From Muribaculaceae bacterium Isolate-013 (NCI) (GTDB lineage Bacteria > Bacteroidota > Bacteroidia > Bacteroidales > Muribaculaceae): a stretch of 47,558 bases of DNA. Below are positions 34,641-43,310 of the stretch, in pieces; position 1 is the first letter of the stretch, and each line of letters begins with the position of its first letter. Location of the stretch: contig SCEJ01000020.1 of NCBI GenBank assembly GCA_004102785.1, positions 1 to 47,558 on the forward strand, read 5' to 3'. The position numbers and the translations under genes were made by a program. A model generated the notes under the pieces. It saw only the letters and a program-made list of their open reading frames with translations. It was not told the origin of the DNA and did no database searches.

Positions 34641-35012
34641 TCAGTGGGAGGCGGCGCAGAAGTCGGCGTAGGCGGCCTCGTCCATGAGCTCCTCAAGCTG
34701 TGAGGAATCGGTTACGGTAACCTTCATGAGGTAGTTTGCCATGGGGTCGTCGTTGATCAGACGCGGATTGTCGGCCAGAGCCTCGTTGACTTCGGTCACT
34801 TCCATGTCGACTGGGGCATAGAGGTCGGAGGCGGCTTTCACCGACTCGATGGCGCCGAAGTCCTCGGCCTGGCTGAATTCGTCGCCCTCTTCGGGGAGGT
34901 CAACGTAAACAACGTTGCCGAGCTGTTTTGCCGCGAAAGCGGAGATACCTACGAAACCTTCGGTTTCATTTTCCATGCGGATATATTCGTGGGTTTTGCT
35001 GTAATATACCAT
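34641..35012 (-). CDS. gcvH: Glycine cleavage system H protein
   Basis: The 123-residue carrier has the lipoyl-attachment site at Lys59 in GAIESVKAASDLYAP, inside a biotinyl/lipoyl-type beta barrel. It shuttles the aminomethyl group between the P-, T- and L-proteins. It lies 24 bases after gcvT. Lipoylation is probably done by the ligase encoded first in the same operon. Confidence 0.96.
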   Translation of the reverse strand: MVYYSKTHEYIRMENETEGFVGISAFAAKQLGNVVYVDLPEEGDEFSQAEDFGAIESVKAASDLYAPVDMEVTEVNEALADNPRLINDDPMANYLMKVTVTDSSQLEELMDEAAYADFCAASH

Positions 35013-35036
35013 GTCTGTGAATTTTTACGGGGGTTA

Positions 35037-36134
35037 TTATTGTTTGTAGCTTTTTTTGTAGAATTTCTTGGGCACAACGGTGCAGGGGAAGGTCTTGCGC
35101 CGTATGCGCACTTTCAGCGGGGTGTCGCGTTTGGTCCAGGGGGCGTCGACGAGCGCCATTGCCACTGATTTGCCGGTGGAGATGGAGTTGTAGCCGGTGG
35201 TCACATGGCCTACCACCTCGTCGGCTTCGTTGAGCACCTCGTAGCCGTGGCGCGGTATGGCTTTGTCGGCCAGTTCGAGGCCTATCACACGGCGTCGCGG
35301 GCCCTCCTCTTTCTGGCGGGCTATGGCTTCGCGTCCTATAAGCTCCGGCTTCTCGAGTTTTACGAACATCGACAGACCGGCCTCCACCGGGGTGATGTCG
35401 TCGGTGAGCTCGTCGCCGTAGAGAGGCAGCCCCACCTCGAAGCGGAGAGTGTCGCGGCAGCCCAGGCCGCATGGAGCGCAGCGCCCCGAGGCCATCAGCT
35501 TGTCCCAGAGGGCTGCAATCACGCTGTGGGAGGCGTAGATTTCAAAGCCGTCCTCGCCGGTATATCCTGTGCGCGAGATTATTATGGGCTCGTTGCCGCA
35601 GGTTGTTTCCTTGAATGTATAGAAAGAGAGGTCGGCGCAAGGTATGGCGAGCACCTCCTCCACAACCTTTTCGGCGTTCGGGCCCTGCACGGCCAGTTCG
35701 GAATATGATTCGGAGAGGCAGTCGACCGTAACGTCGAACCCGGCGGCGTTCTTCTGAATCCATGCTTCGTCCTTGGCTATGTTGGCGGCGTTGATAACGA
35801 AAAAGAAATGGTTTTCGCCGCGTTTGTAGACCAGCAGGTCGTCGACCACGCCACCTTCAGGGTGGAGCATCATTCCGTAGAAGCATTGTCCCACGGGCGC
35901 GCCGGCCACATCGTTGGTGAAAATGGCGTTTACGAATCGCTCGGCTTCGGGTCCGTGTATGTCGACCTCGCCCATGTGGCTTACGTCGAACACCCCGCAG
36001 TCGTTGCGCACGGCATTGTGTTCCTCCACAATCCCTTTGTACTGGATAGGCATATCCCATCCGGCGAAGGGGCTCATCATGGCACCGAGGGCCACGTGGC
36101 GGTCGTGGAGACACGTTTTCTTAATCTCTTCCAT
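35037..36134 (-). CDS. gcvT: Glycine cleavage system T protein (aminomethyltransferase)
   Basis: The 365-residue protein fits the T-protein family throughout: MSPFAGWDMPIQYKGI, VFDVSHMGEVDIHG, NDVAGAPVGQCFYGMM and the folate-binding region with RTGYTGEDGFEIY. It moves the methylene group from GcvH to tetrahydrofolate and releases ammonia. Its start overlaps the end of the ligase gene by 14 bases. Confidence 0.95.
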   Translation of the reverse strand: MEEIKKTCLHDRHVALGAMMSPFAGWDMPIQYKGIVEEHNAVRNDCGVFDVSHMGEVDIHGPEAERFVNAIFTNDVAGAPVGQCFYGMMLHPEGGVVDDLLVYKRGENHFFFVINAANIAKDEAWIQKNAAGFDVTVDCLSESYSELAVQGPNAEKVVEEVLAIPCADLSFYTFKETTCGNEPIIISRTGYTGEDGFEIYASHSVIAALWDKLMASGRCAPCGLGCRDTLRFEVGLPLYGDELTDDITPVEAGLSMFVKLEKPELIGREAIARQKEEGPRRRVIGLELADKAIPRHGYEVLNEADEVVGHVTTGYNSISTGKSVAMALVDAPWTKRDTPLKVRIRRKTFPCTVVPKKFYKKSYKQ

Positions 36135-37125
36135 GGTTGTCAGATATAAGTAAGGTAATAAGTTGTTCGTTGGAAAGGCCGGAGATAATCTCTCCGGCGT
36201 CGATGCCGGAGAGGGCTTCGGCCAGGGCTTCGGGCGTGAGCGCCACTCCGCGGAGATGCCGGAGCAGGCCGCTGTCTATGTCGGCCAGCGGGAAGAAGTC
36301 GCCGGTCAGTTTCACCGATTTTATAATGCCGTCGGCGTCGGTAATGATTTCAGGCGAGAACTCGCCGCACCCCTCTATGCGCACTCTGCCGTGGCGTCGC
36401 TGCGCGGAGGTTGTGCCGTAGAGCCATGCCGGGTCGTGATAAGGGGCTTCGATGCGGCGTATTTCGGCCACATCGTCGTCGGTAAGGGTCATGGTTGAGT
36501 CGGAGAGGCGCGAGCGCAGGAAATCCTTGAACTCCTCGATGTCGAGATGTGGCAGGTGCTCGCGGATGGTGGTTATATGGCTTCGCACCGAGCTTACACC
36601 TTTGGCCGCCAGTTTTTCGGAGGAGGGGGTCAATGCTTTCTGCATTGTGGCCGGATCGGTGTCGTAGAGCATGGTGCCGTGCACAATCGAGCGCCCCGGC
36701 AGGTGGTGGAAGGCGTTGCCGCTGACTTTGCGCGAGCCGATTACGATGTCGTTGCGCCCGTTGGCCTCGGCGTCGAGCCCGAGTTCGCGTAGTGTGGCGG
36801 CAACCCTGCGGCAATATTTGGCGAAAGTGGCCTCCACCTCGGTCGATGATGATATCAGGGCGGTCATTATGTTGTTGCGGTCGGCGTAGACGCATCCGCC
36901 TCCGCTCTTGCGCCGGTAGAACTGTATGTTGTTGTCGATGCAGAACGGAATGTTCACCTCGGCGCGCACATCCTGGTTTCGTCCGTATATCACTGTGGGG
37001 AGCACCTGCCACATCACGAAATACTCTCCACCGTAGTTGCGGGCGAGATGCTCTTCCATCGACAGGTAGAAGGGGAGTCTTTGCTGTGAAGCGGCAATCG
37101 CGGGTGGTAGTTCTACATAAATCAT
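36121..37125 (-). CDS. lplA: Lipoate-protein ligase A
   Basis: The 334-residue protein has the LplA catalytic fold: QVLPTVIYGRNQDVRAEVN, RRKSGGGCVYAD (lipoyl-AMP binding loop), SGNAFHHLPGRSIVHGTMLYD, and a C-terminal accessory domain after about residue 250. It activates free lipoate and attaches it to the carrier lysine of GcvH. Being first in the operon and coupled to gcvT by overlap, it makes the glycine-cleavage unit independent of lipoate synthesis, if external lipoate is available. Confidence 0.92.
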   Translation of the reverse strand: MIYVELPPAIAASQQRLPFYLSMEEHLARNYGGEYFVMWQVLPTVIYGRNQDVRAEVNIPFCIDNNIQFYRRKSGGGCVYADRNNIMTALISSSTEVEATFAKYCRRVAATLRELGLDAEANGRNDIVIGSRKVSGNAFHHLPGRSIVHGTMLYDTDPATMQKALTPSSEKLAAKGVSSVRSHITTIREHLPHLDIEEFKDFLRSRLSDSTMTLTDDDVAEIRRIEAPYHDPAWLYGTTSAQRRHGRVRIEGCGEFSPEIITDADGIIKSVKLTGDFFPLADIDSGLLRHLRGVALTPEALAEALSGIDAGEIISGLSNEQLITLLISDNHGRD

Positions 37126-37168
37126 GGCGTTCAGGTATAGTTTGCGGGCGCCTGTTGAGGCTGCCCCT

Positions 37169-37176
37169 CAAAGTTA
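37169..37176 (-). promoter_or_regulatory. Possible -7 box of the lplA-gcv operon
   Basis: TAACTTTG on the minus strand fits TAnnTTTG. The closest TTTG (37200-37203) is 23 bp away, slightly long. The predicted leader is about 40 bases. I looked for a glycine riboswitch between here and the start codon; the leader is too short to hold one. Confidence 0.5.
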
Positions 37177-37305
37177 CAGAATGTTTTTGAGATAAGGCGC
37201 AAACATCGGCGAAAAAATTTCAGGCCCATTATATGTTAATGGGTGTTAAATTTGTCGATACTCCGAACCATTGCTCCGCCAAGGCGTTTTAGTGGTATAG
37301 ATTAC

Positions 37306-37313
37306 TATATTTG
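37306..37313 (+). promoter_or_regulatory. -7 box of the candidate small RNA
   Basis: TATATTTG fits the consensus exactly and lies 7 bases upstream of the predicted RNA 5' end. No clear -33 TTTG is visible (GTTTT at 37286-37290 is too close). Confidence 0.5.
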
Positions 37314-37319
37314 CACTGT

Positions 37320-37394
37320 GTTTTTTCATGGTATTAGATTTAAGGTTAAAGATAAACAACAAAGGCTGTCGTGATGACAGCCTTTGTTGTTTTT
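37320..37394 (+). ncRNA. Candidate small RNA of about 75 nt
   Basis: A -7 box (37306-37313) is followed by about 35 unstructured bases containing CATGGTATTAGATTTAAGG. A perfect 16-bp stem follows (37355-37370 with 37376-37391, loop GTGAT) ending in TTTTT at 37390-37394, a textbook intrinsic terminator. No convincing reading frame fits inside. I associate the CATGGTATTAGATTTAAGG core and the GTCGTGATGAC hairpin with short leaders seen in Bacteroidales, possibly of cold-shock or RNA-binding-protein genes, but this is memory and unchecked. Here no such gene follows; cvpA begins about 110 bases later with its own -7 box. Confidence 0.6.
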
Positions 37395-37471
37395 GCTGTG
37401 TGTCGGAACACGACAGCAGGCTGCGTGATAAATTTTAGGCGCATCACACCACTATTATAATGTTAAATTCG

Positions 37472-37479
37472 TAACTTTG
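37472..37479 (+). promoter_or_regulatory. -7 box of the cvpA-suf operon
   Basis: TAACTTTG fits TAnnTTTG and lies 22 bases before the cvpA start. No good -33 box is seen. GGAG at 37492-37495 could act as a ribosome binding site. Confidence 0.5.
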
Positions 37480-37501
37480 CGGCTGCTAAACGGAGAACCA
37501 A

Positions 37502-37981
37502 ATGACCTCGCTGGATATTATAATATTATTGGTGGCCGCCGGTTCGCTGGCCTATGGCTGGTGGCGCGGTATCATCGTGCAGGCCGGTGCGCTGGGCGCG
37601 GTGCTCTTCGCAGTGCTGCTCTGCCGTCTGGCCGGCGCTCCGCTGGCGCAGCTTATAGCGCACGGAGGTGTGCCCGACATGATGGACCGTACGCTGGCCT
37701 ATGTGCTGGTGTTCATCATCGGCTATGTGTCGGTGCGGCTGCTGTGCCGCCTGATAAAGAGTGTGGCCCATTCGCTCAATCTCGGATTCTTCGACAGGGT
37801 GATAGGTGCCGTATTCTCGCTGTTCCAGTGGATGCTGGTGCTGAGTTTGGCGCTGAATTTCTGGCTTGTGCTCAGCCCCGACACCAGCTATGCTAGACTC
37901 TCCCACCTTGCCGGAGGGCGTGTGGCGCTTTTCATTGTGGAACTCGGGCCTGCCGTGCTCGGATGGGCCACAGGTTGTTAA
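37502..37981 (+). CDS. cvpA: CvpA family inner-membrane protein
   Basis: The 159-residue protein has four predicted membrane segments (about 4-22, 27-50, 64-88 and 100-125) and the CvpA-type start (DIIILLVAAGSLAYGWWRGII). The family is known from colicin V production and is now linked to envelope stress; the biochemical role is unclear. It is first in a unit with the suf genes (21-base gap to sufB), a linkage of unknown meaning. Confidence 0.85.
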   Translation: MTSLDIIILLVAAGSLAYGWWRGIIVQAGALGAVLFAVLLCRLAGAPLAQLIAHGGVPDMMDRTLAYVLVFIIGYVSVRLLCRLIKSVAHSLNLGFFDRVIGAVFSLFQWMLVLSLALNFWLVLSPDTSYARLSHLAGGRVALFIVELGPAVLGWATGC

Positions 37982-38002
37982 CCGAAAGTCATTCTGCCTC
38001 AG

Positions 38003-39481
38003 ATGAAAGATAAGGACGATATACAGAAAATGCCCGCGGAGCGCCCCGGCGATATAATCGGCGACGTTACCGAGGGGGAATACAAATACGGCTTTGTGAC
38101 CGATGTGGAGACCGACGTGATTCCCGTGGGGCTCTCCGAGGAGGTCGTGCGCCTGATTTCGCAAAAGAAAAACGAGCCTGAGTGGCTGCTGGAATTCCGG
38201 CTCAAAGCCTATCGCCACTGGCTCACGCTCACCCCTCCGAAGTGGGGGCATCTGCGTATGCCCGACATCGATTTCCAGGCCATAAGCTATTATGCCGCTC
38301 CCGGCAAAAAGAAGGTTCCCGGCTCTCTCGATGAGATTGACCCGGAGATACGCGACACCTTCAACAAGCTGGGCATCCCCCTGGAGGAGCAGAAGGCGCT
38401 TTCGGGGATGGCTGTCGACGCCGTGATGGACTCCGTGTCGGTGAAGACCACACACCGCGAGGCTCTGGCCGAAAAGGGGATAATCTTCTGCTCGATTTCA
38501 GAGGCAGTGAAGGACTACCCCGACCTGGTGAAAAAGTATCTCGGCTCGGTGGTGTCGTATAAAGACAATTTCTATGCGGCGCTCAACTCGGCGGTGTTCT
38601 CCGACGGCTCGTTCGTATATATCCCCAAGGGGGTGCGCTGCCCCATGGAGCTGTCGACATATTTCCGTATAAACGCCTCGGGCACAGGTCAGTTTGAGCG
38701 CACGCTGATTGTGGCCGACGATGACTCATATGTAAGCTACCTCGAGGGGTGCACCGCCCCGATGCGCGACGAGAACCAGCTCCACGCAGCAATTGTGGAG
38801 ATTGTGGTGGAGGACCGCGCCGAAGTGAAATATTCCACCGTGCAGAACTGGTATGCCGGCGACGCCCAAGGGCGCGGCGGCGTCTATAACCTCGTTACCA
38901 AGCGCGGACTTTGCCGCGGCGATTACTCGAAGCTGTCGTGGACACAGGTCGAGACCGGGTCGGCGATAACCTGGAAGTACCCCTCGTGCGTGCTGGCCGG
39001 GCGTGGCGCCACCGGCGAATTCTATTCTGTGGCCGTGACACGCAACTACCAGCAGGCCGATACCGGCACAAAAATGATTCACCTGGCGCCCGACACCCGT
39101 TCCACAATCGTGTCGAAAGGTATTTCGGCCGGCCACAGCGAGAACTCATACCGCGGTCTGGTGAAGGTCACTCCCGCCGCCGAAGGCGCGCGCAACTACA
39201 CCCAGTGCGACTCCCTGCTGCTCGGAAGCGACTGCGGCGCCCACACCTTCCCTTATATCGATGTGATGAACCCCTCGGCCATCGTAGAGCATGAGGCCAC
39301 TACATCGAAAATCTCCGAGGACCAGCTTTTCTACTGCAACCAGCGCGGCATCCCCACCGAGGAGGCCGTAGGGCTGATTGTCAACGGCTATGCCAAGGAG
39401 GTGATGAATAAACTTCCGATGGAGTTCGCCGTAGAGGCCCAGCGCCTGCTGCAGATCACACTCGAAGGGTCGGTGGGCTGA
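38003..39481 (+). CDS. sufB: Fe-S cluster assembly scaffold SufB
   Basis: The 492-residue protein matches SufB throughout: [82 protein letters not shown] and [17 protein letters not shown]. With SufC and SufD it forms the SufBC2D scaffold that builds Fe-S clusters. It is 36 bases upstream of sufC. Confidence 0.97.
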   Translation: MKDKDDIQKMPAERPGDIIGDVTEGEYKYGFVTDVETDVIPVGLSEEVVRLISQKKNEPEWLLEFRLKAYRHWLTLTPPKWGHLRMPDIDFQAISYYAAPGKKKVPGSLDEIDPEIRDTFNKLGIPLEEQKALSGMAVDAVMDSVSVKTTHREALAEKGIIFCSISEAVKDYPDLVKKYLGSVVSYKDNFYAALNSAVFSDGSFVYIPKGVRCPMELSTYFRINASGTGQFERTLIVADDDSYVSYLEGCTAPMRDENQLHAAIVEIVVEDRAEVKYSTVQNWYAGDAQGRGGVYNLVTKRGLCRGDYSKLSWTQVETGSAITWKYPSCVLAGRGATGEFYSVAVTRNYQQADTGTKMIHLAPDTRSTIVSKGISAGHSENSYRGLVKVTPAAEGARNYTQCDSLLLGSDCGAHTFPYIDVMNPSAIVEHEATTSKISEDQLFYCNQRGIPTEEAVGLIVNGYAKEVMNKLPMEFAVEAQRLLQITLEGSVG

Positions 39482-39517
39482 TACATTTTTTGAGGAAAAG
39501 CAAATACAAATACTCTT

Positions 39518-40291
39518 ATGAGCAAAGATATATTACTGAAAGTGAGCGGCCTCCGCGCCAAAGTGGAGGATAAGGAGATACTCCGCGGCATCGACCTTGA
39601 GATTCATCCGGGCGAGGTACACGCCATAATGGGGCCCAACGGTTCGGGCAAATCCACCCTTTCGGGTGTGCTCGCCGGCAATCCGGCCTACACCGTCACC
39701 GGCGGCTCGGCCACCTTCCACGGAGTGGACCTGCTGGCTCTCTCGCCCGAGGACCGCAGCCACGAAGGGCTCTTCCTTTCGTTCCAGTATCCGGTGGAAA
39801 TCCCCGGAGTGTCAATGGTGAATTTCATGCGCGCCGCAGTCAACGCCAAGCGCGAATACTTCCATGAACCGCCGATGGGCGCCTCCGATTTCCTCAAGCT
39901 CATGCGCCAGAAACGCGCCATTGTGGAGCTCGACAACAAGCTGGCATCACGCTCTGTCAACGAAGGATTTTCGGGTGGCGAGAAGAAGCGCAACGAGATA
40001 TTCCAGATGGCAGTGCTCGAGCCCCGGCTGGCCATACTCGACGAGACTGACTCCGGCCTCGATATCGATGCACTCCGCGTGGTGTCGGCGGGCGTCAACA
40101 AACTCAAGTCGGCCGACAACGCCACAATAGTAATAACCCATTACCAGCGTCTGCTCGACTATATCAGACCCGACTTCGTGCATGTGCTATACAAAGGCCG
40201 CATCGTGCGCACCGGAGGCCCCGAGCTGGCTCTGGAGCTGGAGGAGCGCGGTTACGACTGGATTAAAGAAACTGAAGACAACAGGCAATGA
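39518..40291 (+). CDS. sufC: Fe-S cluster assembly ATPase SufC
   Basis: The 257-residue ABC-type ATPase has Walker A GPNGSGKST (39-47), signature FSGGEKKR and Walker B LAILDETDSGLD. It powers the SufBCD scaffold from the cytoplasm. It overlaps sufD by four bases (ATGA), indicating coupled translation. Confidence 0.97.
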   Translation: MSKDILLKVSGLRAKVEDKEILRGIDLEIHPGEVHAIMGPNGSGKSTLSGVLAGNPAYTVTGGSATFHGVDLLALSPEDRSHEGLFLSFQYPVEIPGVSMVNFMRAAVNAKREYFHEPPMGASDFLKLMRQKRAIVELDNKLASRSVNEGFSGGEKKRNEIFQMAVLEPRLAILDETDSGLDIDALRVVSAGVNKLKSADNATIVITHYQRLLDYIRPDFVHVLYKGRIVRTGGPELALELEERGYDWIKETEDNRQ

Positions 40292-41649
40292 GCGCACTTA
40301 CCCAATATCTGAATGTTTACAGAGATAGCGCCCCGCGGTTTGACGCAAACTCGGCCCCGGCGCTGAATGCCCTGCGCCCTGCGGCGCTAAGTGCGCTGGA
40401 GAGCGCCGGGAGGCTCCCTGACCGCACTGACGAGGGGTTTGAGAAAACATCGGTCGAGGAGATGTTCGCCCCTGATTTCGGTCTGAACCCCGACCGTGTG
40501 GCCATCGCCGCCGATATCGCCGCCACTTTCCGCTGCGATGTGCCCAACCTTTCGTCGCTGCTGGGGCTGGTGGTCAACGACCGTTTCGTGCCTTCGGCCA
40601 CACTGCTGAAAAATCTGCCCCAGGGGGTGACGGTGTGCTCGCTGCGCCGCGCCGCTCTGGAGATGCCCTCGCTCGTGGAGGAGTTTTACGGCCGTCTTGC
40701 CCCGGTCGGATTGCCCGGCGTGGCTCTGAACTCATTGCTTTTGCAGGATGGCGTGTTCATCCATGTGCCGGCCGGGGTGCGCCTTGAGCGCCCCGTGCAG
40801 CTTGTCAACATTTTTTCGGCGGAATTCCCCTTTATGGCGCCCAGGCGCATCCTGCTGGTGGCCGGGCGCGGCTCGGAGGTGTCGGTGCTGAAATGCGACC
40901 ACTCCCAGCGGTCCGACACACACTATCTCTCATCGGAGGTTGTGGAGATATTCGCCGGGGAGGATGCCCGTGTGGGCTGGTACGACCTCGAGGAGTCGTC
41001 GCCGGCCACGGCGCGTTACTGCCAGGTGTTCGCCAGGCAGGAGGCCCGTTCGGCGCTCAACGCCTGCGTGGCCACCCTCTCCAACGGAAACACCCGCAAT
41101 GAATTTTCCGTGGAGGTGGCCGGCGACGGCTGCGAGACGCACCTCAACGGCCTTGCTATCGGAGCGGATGGGGAGCATGTCGACAACAATACACGTGTGC
41201 GCCACTCCTCCTGCCGGTCGAATTCGTCGCAGCTTTTCAAATATGTGCTCGACGGCGAGTCAACCGGCGCGTTCGAGGGGGAGATAGAGGTGTGTCACGG
41301 CGCACGCTTCAACGAGGCTTATCAGAGCAACCGCAACATACTGGCTTCCATATCGGCGCGTATGCACTCCAAGCCGAGGCTGCTGATATACAACGACGAT
41401 GTGAAGTGCTCGCACGGCGCCACAACCGGGCAGCTCGACGCCAAGGCGCTCTTCTATATGCAGGCCCGCGGCATACCTCTGGCCGAAGCGCGCCGCATGC
41501 TGATGCAGGCCTTCCTGATGGATGTTGTCGACGGTATCGGTCTTGAGCCTCTGCGCGACCGCCTGCGCCACATGGTAGAGCGCCGGTTCGCCGGCGAGGC
41601 CGCATCGTGCCGCTCATGCGCTGCCGCCCGCGACTGCCATGCCGAATAG
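40288..41649 (+). CDS. sufD: Fe-S cluster assembly protein SufD
   Basis: The 453-residue protein has the SufB/SufD beta-helix region (GVFIHVPAGVRLERPVQLVN; DNNTRVRHSSCRSNSSQLFKYVL; VKCSHGATTGQLD). It is the partner of SufB in the scaffold. The end carries a small Cys cluster (SCRSCAAARDCHAE, CX2CX5C), which is not in the classical E. coli SufD as I recall it and may be a Bacteroidales trait. Confidence 0.93.
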   Translation: MSALTQYLNVYRDSAPRFDANSAPALNALRPAALSALESAGRLPDRTDEGFEKTSVEEMFAPDFGLNPDRVAIAADIAATFRCDVPNLSSLLGLVVNDRFVPSATLLKNLPQGVTVCSLRRAALEMPSLVEEFYGRLAPVGLPGVALNSLLLQDGVFIHVPAGVRLERPVQLVNIFSAEFPFMAPRRILLVAGRGSEVSVLKCDHSQRSDTHYLSSEVVEIFAGEDARVGWYDLEESSPATARYCQVFARQEARSALNACVATLSNGNTRNEFSVEVAGDGCETHLNGLAIGADGEHVDNNTRVRHSSCRSNSSQLFKYVLDGESTGAFEGEIEVCHGARFNEAYQSNRNILASISARMHSKPRLLIYNDDVKCSHGATTGQLDAKALFYMQARGIPLAEARRMLMQAFLMDVVDGIGLEPLRDRLRHMVERRFAGEAASCRSCAAARDCHAE

Positions 41650-41696
41650 ACCTGATATAGAATCCAAACTATATAATTCATAATTAAAAGTAGCCC

Positions 41697-42920
41697 ATGC
41701 TTCCCGAGTCAATTGAAAAAATCAGAGCCGGCTATCCGGTGCTCGACCGTAAGATTTACGGCAAACCGCTGATTTACCTTGACAATACCGCCACCTCGCA
41801 GACTCCACGCCGGGTGGTGGAGGCCGTGGAACGCGTGTACTACGGCTACAAGGCCAATGTGCACCGCGGGGTGCACACCCTCTCGCAGGAAGCCACGGAG
41901 ATGATGGAGACCACACGCCGCAAGGTGGCCGCCTATATCAACGCCGCATCGGCCCAGGAGGTGATTTTTACCCGCGGCACCACGGAGGCCATCAATCTTG
42001 TGGCTTCGTCGTATGGCGGGGAGTTCCTGCGCGACGGCGACCGCATAATCCTCACCGTGATGGAGCATCATGCCAACATAGTACCCTGGCAACTGCTTCA
42101 GCGCCATAAGGATATACATATCGATGTGGTGCCGGTGCGCCCTGACGGCTCGCTTGACACCGGCCGCTACCGCGAACTGTTTACCGACCGCACGCGTCTG
42201 GTGGCTTTCTGCCATGTGTCGAATGTGCTGGGCACGGTCAATCCGGTGAAAGAGATGGCGACCATAGCCCATGAGCACGGATGTGTTGTGGTGGTCGACG
42301 GCGCGCAGGCGTCGCCGCACCTGCGTATCGATGTGCGCGATATTGATGCGGATTTCTATGCCTTTTCATCGCACAAGATGTATGGCCCATGCGGGGTAGG
42401 GGTGCTTTATGGGCGCCGTGAGCTGCTGGAGAAGATGCCTCCCTACCAGGGTGGCGGCGAGATGATAGGCCATGTGAGTTTCTCCGGCACTACTTTTGCC
42501 GAACTGCCGTTTAAATTCGAGGCCGGCACCCCCGACTTTGTCGATATAGCGGCTTTCGCCGAGGCTCTGGACTATATAAGTTCGCTTGGAATAGAGAATA
42601 TAGCCGCCCACGAGCATGAGCTGCTGGAATGGACAACCTCCGAGATGATGAAGATTCCGGGGATGCGCATATTCGGCACCGCCCCCGGCAAGGCCGCGGT
42701 GATTTCATTCCTCATCGGCGACGCCCACCATTACGACACCGGGATGCTGCTCGACAAACTCGGCGTGGCCGTGCGCACCGGCCACCACTGCGCGCAGCCG
42801 CTGATGGAGGCGCTTGGCATAGAGGGCACGGTAAGGGCTTCATTCGCCGTTTACAATACTCTCGACGAATGCAAGGCGTTCATTGCCGCGCTTCGCCGCA
42901 TCGCCCCGATGCTGCTCTGA
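41697..42920 (+). CDS. sufS: Cysteine desulfurase SufS
   Basis: The 407-residue PLP enzyme has Lys227 in SSHKMYGPCGVGVLYG as the cofactor lysine and Cys365 in RTGHHCAQPLM as the persulfide cysteine, the group II (SufS-type) layout. It supplies sulfur from cysteine to the Suf scaffold. It is 47 bases after sufD. No sufE or sufU is seen in the window. Confidence 0.96.
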   Translation: MLPESIEKIRAGYPVLDRKIYGKPLIYLDNTATSQTPRRVVEAVERVYYGYKANVHRGVHTLSQEATEMMETTRRKVAAYINAASAQEVIFTRGTTEAINLVASSYGGEFLRDGDRIILTVMEHHANIVPWQLLQRHKDIHIDVVPVRPDGSLDTGRYRELFTDRTRLVAFCHVSNVLGTVNPVKEMATIAHEHGCVVVVDGAQASPHLRIDVRDIDADFYAFSSHKMYGPCGVGVLYGRRELLEKMPPYQGGGEMIGHVSFSGTTFAELPFKFEAGTPDFVDIAAFAEALDYISSLGIENIAAHEHELLEWTTSEMMKIPGMRIFGTAPGKAAVISFLIGDAHHYDTGMLLDKLGVAVRTGHHCAQPLMEALGIEGTVRASFAVYNTLDECKAFIAALRRIAPMLL

Positions 42921-42949
42921 TTTTTTTTTGCGATATTTTTCGCTATATT

Positions 42950-42980
42950 TTTGCATTTTGCGAAGTAAACTGTAATTTTG
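42950..42980 (+). promoter_or_regulatory. Promoter upstream of the DUF2007 gene
   Basis: TTTG (42950-42953), 19 bp, then TAATTTTG (42973-42980) matches both consensus boxes. The predicted leader is about 68 bases. Confidence 0.7.
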
Positions 42981-43054
42981 CTGTCAACTGATATGGCAGG
43001 AGCCCGGGCGTATCCGGTGCTGCTGCGGTCGTTTACTTTTGAATATTATCAGAT

Positions 43055-43270
43055 ATGGCAGACAATGAACAATGGATTCTTTTCCGCACTTACTCCAGTG
43101 CAGAGGCGGCGGCCATTGACCGTGGATTGCTCCAGGCCAACGGCATACCGTGTGTGACCAACAATGCCACAATATCATCGGTCTATCCCATGACCGACAC
43201 CTGGGCGCCCGTGGAGCTGCTCATTCCGGCCTCGCAGCTCGCTCTGGCCAAAGAACTTGTCAAACAATAG
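43055..43270 (+). CDS. DUF2007 family small protein
   Basis: The 71-residue protein fits the DUF2007 (putative signal-transducing protein) family: WILFRTYSSAEAAAIDRGLLQANGIPCVTNN with a beta-alpha-beta pattern and a final strand-helix ELLIPASQLALAKELV. The function is unknown. It precedes the transporter gene by 40 bases and probably shares its message. Confidence 0.8.
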   Translation: MADNEQWILFRTYSSAEAAAIDRGLLQANGIPCVTNNATISSVYPMTDTWAPVELLIPASQLALAKELVKQ

Positions 43271-43310
43271 TTGAATCACGGCATGGCAGCCTCTTATACC
43301 TGACTTTGAA

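Noticed and set aside
37126-37310. Glycine riboswitch before the gcv operon
   Set aside because: The predicted leader is only about 40 bases and I see no tandem aptamer-like structure.
37328-37438. Small plus-strand frame of 36 codons starting in the small-RNA candidate
   Set aside because: It runs through a perfect terminator hairpin and its Cys-rich product is an artefact of the hairpin sequence.
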